Positions 37,616 to 42,748 of a stretch of 42,748 nucleotides of DNA are shown one piece after another (position 1 is the stretch's first letter; each line of letters opens with the position of its first letter). The DNA lies in NCBI GenBank assembly GCA_009780015.1, contig WRAW01000014.1:1-42748 (forward strand), given 5' to 3'. The position numbers and the translations under genes are program-made. The DNA is from Defluviitaleaceae bacterium. GTDB lineage: Bacteria; Bacillota; Clostridia; Lachnospirales; WRAA01. Below the pieces are notes generated by a model. It searched no databases. It was not told the DNA's origin and saw only the letters and a program-made list of their open reading frames with translations.

Positions 37616-38742
37616 AAATTAGAATATTTCCCGGAAATACTACACGCAATCTGCTTCATACGAGGTAATGCGTGAGCAAAAAACATCTTGAACGATTCAC
37701 AATAGATATTGCGTGAAAGCTCCTTGGATTGAAATACTTCGCGGTCTCTCCGGCACCCTCCGCGGCAAATTCGGAAAAAAGCGCAGATGGCGCAGCCCGC
37801 GTCGACTTGGGAAGAGGGCTGCACAAACCTTCTTGCCGCCTCGCCCGTAAGCATGGCCTCAAAGCCCGAAGTGTGAACACTTCCAAGCAAGTAATGATCC
37901 AGAGCATAGAAGTCGCAGGGATATACGCTGCCGTCGGCCTCCACAAGCGCGTACGCGTTGCATATCCCGGCCATTGCGCAGTTCTCGGGCGGGTTTCCCA
38001 TAAGAATATGTATGTAATTGTCAAACGCTCTGACAGACGTGCAGACTCCCCTGCGAAAATTGTCATACCACAAATCGAAGACGCGGCAGAGGAAGTGTCC
38101 GTAGAGTTTCGCGCTGAGCGAATAGAAGCGGCCGCCGCGATCCCGGTCAAAACTTTCGATACATGGAATAAACTGAATGTATTGAAAGCCGTGCTTCATG
38201 TAAAAATTCCACGCTTTATCCGGGTGGGAGGCTAATTGCTTTGTAACGACGCTAAGTATGTTAAAGTCGGCATTGTGTTTCTCTAAGAGCCGCGCCGCGG
38301 CAAGGCATCGGCTGTGAGTGCCCTTTCCCGGTAAATCCTTGCGGAAGCTGTCGTGTACAGACCTTTCGCCATCTATCGACAGTCCGACAAGGAATTTGTT
38401 ATCGGACAAAAACGCGGCCCATTCCGAGTCTAAAAGCGTCCCGTTGGTCTGTATGGAATATTGAGTTCTGACACCGCGCTTGTTGTGCTTCTTCACGAAC
38501 TTAATAAACGCACGGAAAAAGTCCGGCCCGGCAAGCAGCGGCTCGCCGCCTTGAAACGCGAAAGAGCAGCGCAGTTCGGCTTCTTCCAGGGCTGACGAAA
38601 CAACTTTCTCCAATGTGTTCAAGCTCATTACATCATGGCTGCCGCCGGCGCGAGCTGATGCTATATCGGTGTAAAAACAATAAACGCAGCACATGTTACA
38701 ATTGCTCGACGCTGGTTTTATAAGTAGTGACAATGATTTCAT
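37612..38742 (-). CDS. Anaerobic sulfatase-maturing radical SAM enzyme
   Basis: A 376-residue radical-SAM/SPASM enzyme. The cluster motif is SNCNMCCVYCFY (Cys15, Cys19, Cys22), followed by AFQGGEPLLAG, QTNGTLLDSEW and SIDGERSVHDSFRKD, all typical of anSME. The C-terminal SPASM region has CAMAGICNAYALVEADGSVYPCDFYAL and CAICAFFRICRGGCRRDRE, supplying auxiliary cluster ligands. anSMEs oxidise the Cys or Ser of CxPxR or SxPxR in sulfatases to formylglycine. The partner sulfatase three genes upstream has exactly such a Cys motif. Start has CGGAG at suitable spacing; the end overlaps the TSUP start. Confidence 0.9.
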   Translation of the reverse strand: MKSLSLLIKPASSNCNMCCVYCFYTDIASARAGGSHDVMSLNTLEKVVSSALEEAELRCSFAFQGGEPLLAGPDFFRAFIKFVKKHNKRGVRTQYSIQTNGTLLDSEWAAFLSDNKFLVGLSIDGERSVHDSFRKDLPGKGTHSRCLAAARLLEKHNADFNILSVVTKQLASHPDKAWNFYMKHGFQYIQFIPCIESFDRDRGGRFYSLSAKLYGHFLCRVFDLWYDNFRRGVCTSVRAFDNYIHILMGNPPENCAMAGICNAYALVEADGSVYPCDFYALDHYLLGSVHTSGFEAMLTGEAARRFVQPSSQVDAGCAICAFFRICRGGCRRDREVFQSKELSRNIYCESFKMFFAHALPRMKQIACSISGKYSNL

Positions 38743-38758
38743 CTAATGCTCCGGTTCC

Positions 38759-39640
38759 CTAATAGCCTGTTTTTATTCCGGGGAAAATCTCAAGCAGGTC
38801 AAAGGCGACTACGATTTCACCGTCATATATCTTGCAGACCTGGCTGACCAGTTCGCCTATGTAGGTTCCGCGGGTCAGGTGGGTCAGTACAAGCTTCTTT
38901 GCGTTTGTTTTCCTGGCGACTTCGGCAAGCTCGGCAATTCTGATATGGGATTTTTCAAGCCTCTTTTCAAAATCAGGATGCATACTCGCCAAGTGCCAGG
39001 CCGGGGTCTGGTTTGCGTCCATAACAAGGATATCCGTGTCCATTGCGAATTCGACAAACGATTCTGAGTGCATCAGATCGCCGGAAACTACGACGCGCTG
39101 CCCGCCCGCCTCAAATTTATAGGACAGGCTGTGAATTGTATGCGGAACGCGGATTGTAGATATCGTAACGCCGTCCAATTCAAAGCTGTCGCGATCCTCA
39201 ATAGGGCGAATGTTTATGTTGGTCGTAAGCCCGTCCATGTTGAATCCGAGGTTTTCAAAATATTTTACATAGTCCCCATAAAGCTCGTTGACGATTGTGT
39301 CATGAAAATGCTTGACCTTCGGGGGGCCTGCCAGATTGACCCTCTTCCTTCCGTCATGATGACCTATTATAAGAAAGTACGGATAATCGGACGAATGATC
39401 CGCGTGAAGGTGGGTCAGGAATACGTTGACGACGTCGGGCGGATTTATACCGGCTTTAAGCATCTGATTCATAGCGCCGTTGCCAAGGTCGCACACGAAA
39501 TATTTATCCTTATACTGCACCATCGTGCAGGGGGACGACTTCCGCAAATCCTGGCCGGGCGAACCGCTGCCAAGGGTTGTTACCTTGAAGCCTTCGGGGA
39601 TGCCGGGTTGTATTCTAAACTTCTCCGGTACTGTGTGCAT
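38759..39640 (-). CDS. MBL-fold metal-dependent hydrolase (RNase Z/AtsA-like)
   Basis: A 293-residue metallo-beta-lactamase-fold protein. Metal motif THLHADH (His77, His79, Asp81, His82), then VPHTIHSLSY, VVSGDLMHSE and LVLTHLTRGTY. The overall layout is that of the RNase Z/MBL arylsulfatase branch rather than glyoxalase II. It has no RNase Z exosite arm, so a small-molecule hydrolase is more likely; the sulfatase neighbours make a sulfuric-ester substrate possible, but this is inference. No signal peptide. AGGAGA precedes the ATG; the gene ends 16 bp before the maturase start. Confidence 0.8.
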   Translation of the reverse strand: MHTVPEKFRIQPGIPEGFKVTTLGSGSPGQDLRKSSPCTMVQYKDKYFVCDLGNGAMNQMLKAGINPPDVVNVFLTHLHADHSSDYPYFLIIGHHDGRKRVNLAGPPKVKHFHDTIVNELYGDYVKYFENLGFNMDGLTTNINIRPIEDRDSFELDGVTISTIRVPHTIHSLSYKFEAGGQRVVVSGDLMHSESFVEFAMDTDILVMDANQTPAWHLASMHPDFEKRLEKSHIRIAELAEVARKTNAKKLVLTHLTRGTYIGELVSQVCKIYDGEIVVAFDLLEIFPGIKTGY

Positions 39641-39671
39641 AGAATTCTCTCCTAAAATTCTAATTTTTGTG

Positions 39672-39719
39672 GAGCGATCATTTTTTAAAAAGCCGCAAAC
39701 CTTTGCGGATGCTCCACAA
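39672..39719 (-). terminator. Two-tier hairpin/terminator between TctC-like gene and MBL gene
   Basis: Inner stem CCGCAAA/TTTGCGG with a two-base loop, followed on the minus strand by CTTTTT. An outer GGAGC/GCTCC stem with flanking T and A runs encloses it. It could stop or weaken transcription before the MBL, maturase and permease genes. Confidence 0.6.
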
Positions 39720-39742
39720 AGATTTGCGATTTTATAGCCTGA

Positions 39743-40813
39743 TTAGTCCGTTATATTGAACTCGTCAAGCGCTATTAACGTAGTGTCCCAGGCGTTGCGA
39801 ACCATTGCGGTCAGCTCTTCCTCGCTGATGATACTAAACGGGTGAACGCCTGTCGTTTGCTGGATAAAGGCCTGATACTCATCGGTAAGCATGGCGGCGT
39901 GAATCCGTTCCTTTATAAATTCCACTATTGCGTCGGGAGTGTCGGCACGAACTGAGGCAAATATAAACGAAGCGAAATCACCCACCCTGGTAATGCCGTA
40001 ATCGGTGATAAGCGGAAGATCAGGCATCGCTTCGTCGGATACGTCGTGCAGAAGGACGACGTTCCTGATGTTGCCCGCTATTTCCTGTGTGAGGATACCG
40101 TGAACCGTACCAAGAACCGCGAAGTCGATTTCGCCGGTTTGTACCGCTGCTATGACTTCGGCTCCTCCCACATATGGAACAAAAATTCCGGTTGTGACTC
40201 CCAGTTCGTCAAGGACGATCTCGGTGGTCAGGTGAGAATGCGATCCGGGGTTGCTGGCGCTGAATGTGAAGGAATCTCCGCTCTGCACGAAGTCCAGCCA
40301 ATCTTGCGGGGTGACAATGCCCGAATCCGGCCTTACAAAAACCGCGTAAGGGGAAACCGGCGTCAGCAGCGCGATGTGGCGAAAGTCCTCCCAGGTATAT
40401 CCCGTGTCGTTAAGAGCCGGCTGAGTAGCCATAGCGCCGCTGTTGGCCGAAAGGATTGTATATCCGTCCGCCGCGCGGTAAAACGCCTCAAGAGTCCCTA
40501 TAACATTTGCCCCGCCCGGAATATTTTCGATGATGATGTTCGCCCCCAAGTCCAGGACTTCTATGACAGCCCTGGCCGGAAGATCGAGGGGAGCGCCTGC
40601 GGGAGCGGAAACGATCCAGCTAATGTTTCCCGAAGGGAAATTGCCCAGATCGGCTAAGGGGTCTGTCTCAGCGACCGGTTCCGCGGCGTCGGCCGCCTGA
40701 GGCGGCGGATCGGCCGGAGCCGGGGCAGGAGCGGGCTGAGCGGCGCATCCCGAAAGGACAAATACCATTACAGCGGCTAAGAGAATTGTAGCGATGATTC
40801 TACAGATTTTCAT
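39743..40813 (-). CDS. TctC/Bug-family substrate-binding lipoprotein
   Basis: A 356-residue extracytoplasmic solute-binding protein. The signal peptide ends in the lipobox VLSGC, followed by a Pro/Ala-rich linker (AAQPAPAPAPADPPPQAA). The binding domain begins FPSGNISWIVSAPAGAPLDLPARAV, equivalent to the PxGGxxD opening of tripartite tricarboxylate transporter receptors, with IIENIPGGANVIGTLEAF, FVPYVGGAEVIAAVQTGEIDFAVLG and ASVRADTPDAIVEF. Usual ligands are carboxylates. No TctA or TctB membrane partner is in the window, so it may serve a distant transporter or work as a sensor. AAGGAGG precedes the ATG; PE10 starts 11 bp upstream. Confidence 0.87.
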   Translation of the reverse strand: MKICRIIATILLAAVMVFVLSGCAAQPAPAPAPADPPPQAADAAEPVAETDPLADLGNFPSGNISWIVSAPAGAPLDLPARAVIEVLDLGANIIIENIPGGANVIGTLEAFYRAADGYTILSANSGAMATQPALNDTGYTWEDFRHIALLTPVSPYAVFVRPDSGIVTPQDWLDFVQSGDSFTFSASNPGSHSHLTTEIVLDELGVTTGIFVPYVGGAEVIAAVQTGEIDFAVLGTVHGILTQEIAGNIRNVVLLHDVSDEAMPDLPLITDYGITRVGDFASFIFASVRADTPDAIVEFIKERIHAAMLTDEYQAFIQQTTGVHPFSIISEEELTAMVRNAWDTTLIALDEFNITD

Positions 40814-40824
40814 AAAGCTCCTCC

Positions 40825-41038
40825 TTAGAACCTGTATTCAATAACGCTCAACGCCGTCTAGAAGGTCAAACTCCACCCCACGAAGCCAAAGTCGGGCCTC
40901 GCGGGGGCCCCGGCTTTCCGCCACTCGTCGTCAGCTCATCCTAGCGTACCACTACGGGTACGCGTCGTCTTCGCTTCCTAGATTGGCGAAAAATCGCCGC
41001 TTCTAGCCGACATTTCGGTTATTGAATACAGGTTCTTA
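40825..41038 (-). repeat. Palindromic element PE10 (modules d, b, a)
   Basis: Reverse orientation; arms TTAGAACCTGTATTCAATAAC and GTTATTGAATACAGGTTCTTA pair completely and equal those of PE4. Module d has arms CCCCACGAAGCC and GGCCTCGCGGGG (with mismatches), module b is GCGTACC/GGGTACGC, and module a is complete. Module c is missing. It separates the sulfatase from the TctC-like gene and abuts the latter's ribosome site. Confidence 0.92.
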
Positions 41039-41079
41039 ATTATTGGATAAATATTATGCCCCAGACACCAGGGTACGGC

Positions 41080-42603
41080 CTACAGGTTCATCCAATGGAG
41101 CCCGGGCCATACGCCGGGTTTGGAGAAATTGCGCTGCTGTGAGCCGGGTGTCGATCTTCCCGCAATAACATATGAAGCCAGCAAATCCTTGAGTTCCTTG
41201 ACTATATCAGGCCTCTTGCCGTACAGGTTTTCCTGTTCGCCTATGTCATTGCTCAAATCATACAACTGTACCGGGGCAAGCTTGCTCAAATCGTCCTTTC
41301 CTTCCGCCGGATAAGAAACACCTCCCGAACCGGCGCACAGTTCAAGCTTCCAACTTCCCTTGCGAATAGAGTACATTCCTTTTCCCGAATGATGTACCGT
41401 GGCTTCGCGCGTTTCAATGCCGCCGCCTTTCCACAGGGGAAGCATGGAAACGCTGTCCTCGCCGGCGGCGTCGCCGTAATCGTAACCTACAACCTCGGCA
41501 ATTGTGGAAAAAAGGTCTGTCAAGCAGACGCACTTGTCGCTGCTTGCGCCGGGTTTAATCATTTCCGGCCATTTTACAATGAGCGGGACGCGGTGGCCGC
41601 CCTCCCAGATGTCGAACTTGCAGCCTCTGAAAATATGGCTGGAATTATGCCCGTACTCCCTTACGAGCATTGGTATGTCGACAATAGGGGCGCATCCGTT
41701 GTCACTGGTAAAAATGATGATTGTGTTGTCAGCGATTCCAAGGTTTTTGAGCTTTGTTTCCAATTTGCCGATAAAGTCGTCAACCATTAGAATCATGTCG
41801 CCATAAGGGCCGATTTTCGACTTTCCGGCAAATTCGTCCGTTGGTACAAGCGGCCCATGTACGGCCGGAGTGGGTGAGTAGATGAAGAAGGGTTTGTCGT
41901 CATCGGCATACTTGTCGACAAGATCAAGCACTTTGTTATGCATATCGGGCACGGCCCGCTGTACGTCATAATCAGCCGCAACAGGGCCATAGCATATATA
42001 GTCCGCGGTATATTCGCCGGGTTTGTGAGGCTGCCATCCCTTGATTCCGGCTACATGATCCGGCTTTGTCAGAACGCGGTCGTTCTCAATGTATACCAGG
42101 GGAGGTTGATCCAGTGACCCTGGCATACCGAAGAAATAGTCAAAGCCGCGGGTATTGGGGCCGTTCATGATTGGTTTATCGTAGTCGATACCTTCCATCG
42201 GGTCTTCGGGGTCAAGCTCCGCATATGTTTTAGGAGCTTTCCAGCCGCCCTTGGTCGCCCAGTCCATACCCAAATGCCATTTGCCAACCGCGGCGGTATT
42301 GTATCCGGCTGACCGGAGCATCGTTCCGATTGTCGCGCGCCCCTCTTCAATGAGGGCGGGCGCGGGCCCGGGCAAAACGCCAGCTTTCAGCTCGGACCGC
42401 CAGGCGTAACGGCCTGTCAGTATGCCGTAACGCGACGGAGTGCAGACAGCCGAGCAGGAATGTGAATCCGTAAAGGTTATTCCATCTCCGGCAAGCGCAT
42501 CGATATTTTTTGTATCCACTTTGGAATTTTTATTCAGGCAGGATATATCGCCATATCCAAGGTCATCAAGTAAGAATAGTATGATATTGGGTTTTCTATT
42601 CAA
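41080..42603 (-). CDS. Formylglycine-dependent sulfatase, Cys-type, cytoplasmic
   Basis: A 507-residue type I sulfatase. The first metal ligands are in FLLDDLGYGDIS (Asp13, Asp14); the catalytic motif is SAVCTPSRYGILTGR with Cys54 as the formylglycine precursor; FTSDNGCAP and the KWHLGMDW segment complete the site. It looks full length. There is no signal peptide, so the enzyme probably works in the cytoplasm on imported sulfate esters. The substrate is not readable. The start is a TTG with AAGGAGG eight bases before it. Its maturase lies downstream on the same strand, separated by the TctC-like and MBL genes. Confidence 0.92.
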   Translation of the reverse strand: MNRKPNIILFLLDDLGYGDISCLNKNSKVDTKNIDALAGDGITFTDSHSCSAVCTPSRYGILTGRYAWRSELKAGVLPGPAPALIEEGRATIGTMLRSAGYNTAAVGKWHLGMDWATKGGWKAPKTYAELDPEDPMEGIDYDKPIMNGPNTRGFDYFFGMPGSLDQPPLVYIENDRVLTKPDHVAGIKGWQPHKPGEYTADYICYGPVAADYDVQRAVPDMHNKVLDLVDKYADDDKPFFIYSPTPAVHGPLVPTDEFAGKSKIGPYGDMILMVDDFIGKLETKLKNLGIADNTIIIFTSDNGCAPIVDIPMLVREYGHNSSHIFRGCKFDIWEGGHRVPLIVKWPEMIKPGASSDKCVCLTDLFSTIAEVVGYDYGDAAGEDSVSMLPLWKGGGIETREATVHHSGKGMYSIRKGSWKLELCAGSGGVSYPAEGKDDLSKLAPVQLYDLSNDIGEQENLYGKRPDIVKELKDLLASYVIAGRSTPGSQQRNFSKPGVWPGLHWMNL

Positions 42604-42624
42604 AGCAAAATCCTCCTTAATTGC

Positions 42625-42748
42625 TTAGGGCGTGTCGACATGAGTTTTTCTGGAATGATTATCAGGCGGTTTTTCGCCAATCGAGGAAGTGGCGACGCCG
42701 CGTACCCGCAGAGGTACGCAAGGAGCCAGTGACGAAGAGTGGAGGAAA
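42625..42748 (+). repeat. Palindromic element PE11, cut by window edge
   Basis: Starts TTAGGGCGTGTCGACATGAG, the GGGCGTG arm type, followed by an a-like GGCGGTTTTTCGCCAATC hairpin, module b (GCGTACC/GGTACGC) and the start of the GACGAAGAGTGGAGG segment. The right part is outside the window. It lies about 10 bp upstream of the sulfatase ribosome site. Confidence 0.85.

Noticed and set aside
40825-41038. Palindromic elements as integron attC sites
   Set aside because: The ends read TTAGAACC and GGTTCTTA, not the RYYYAAC and GTTRRRY core sites, and no integron integrase is nearby.

Overview
This window comes from an anaerobic, probably spore-forming member of the Clostridia. The evidence is strong AAGGAGG-type ribosome binding sites, sigma-A-like promoters (TTGACA, 17 bp, TATAAT), an HrcA/CIRCE heat-shock operon, a YtaF-type sporulation membrane protein, a bifunctional Rel, pyruvate:ferredoxin oxidoreductase, radical-SAM enzymes and secreted stalk-domain proteins. 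Base composition is moderately GC-rich, so many long open frames opposite real genes are shadows and were left out. No rRNA, tRNA, CRISPR array, transposase or integrase was seen.

Layout. 1-3.3 kb (minus): rel, an MBL-fold hydrolase and the start of hemZ, a common clostridial order that here lacks dtd. 3.3-3.8 kb: a pile of palindromic elements. 3.8-7.0 kb: an M20 aminoacyl-histidine dipeptidase, a polyprenyl diphosphate synthase and luxS. 7.2-9.7 kb (plus): ytaF, an M50 protease and hemW. 9.75-17.1 kb (plus): a DUF2807 lipoprotein, then a perfect CIRCE operator heading a heat-shock operon TrhA-like membrane protein / hrcA / grpE / dnaK / methyltransferase / dnaJ. 17.2-21.1 kb: two secreted stalk-domain proteins around a nitroreductase. 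21.1-24.7 kb (minus): DEAD-box helicase, Uma2-family protein, serS. 25.1-26.1 kb (plus): uppP and a 21-residue Lys/Asn-rich microprotein. 26.1-31.9 kb (minus): several small genes, valS, a coiled-coil membrane protein and a GNAT acetyltransferase. 32-35.5 kb (minus): nifJ. 35.8-42.6 kb (minus): a sulfur-ester gene group made of a Cys-type sulfatase, a TctC-like lipoprotein, an MBL hydrolase, an anaerobic sulfatase-maturing radical-SAM enzyme, a TSUP permease and a small membrane protein.

The most striking content is a family of at least eleven modular palindromic elements (called PE1-PE11 here, about 65 to 350 bp). All are intergenic, occur in both orientations, and average one per about 4 kb. 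Each has long inverted terminal arms around a variable set of small hairpin cassettes. The two arms match each other within a copy but differ between copies by paired, compensating changes. Copies sit directly on stop codons or just upstream of Shine-Dalgarno sequences. I do not recognise the family. Two or three unrelated nested palindromes lie beside them.

Gene cooperation visible here: Rel and the heat-shock operon for stress; UppP and the prenyl synthase for isoprenoid carriers or quinone side chains; and the sulfatase, its maturase and the TSUP permease for release and movement of sulfur oxyanions.
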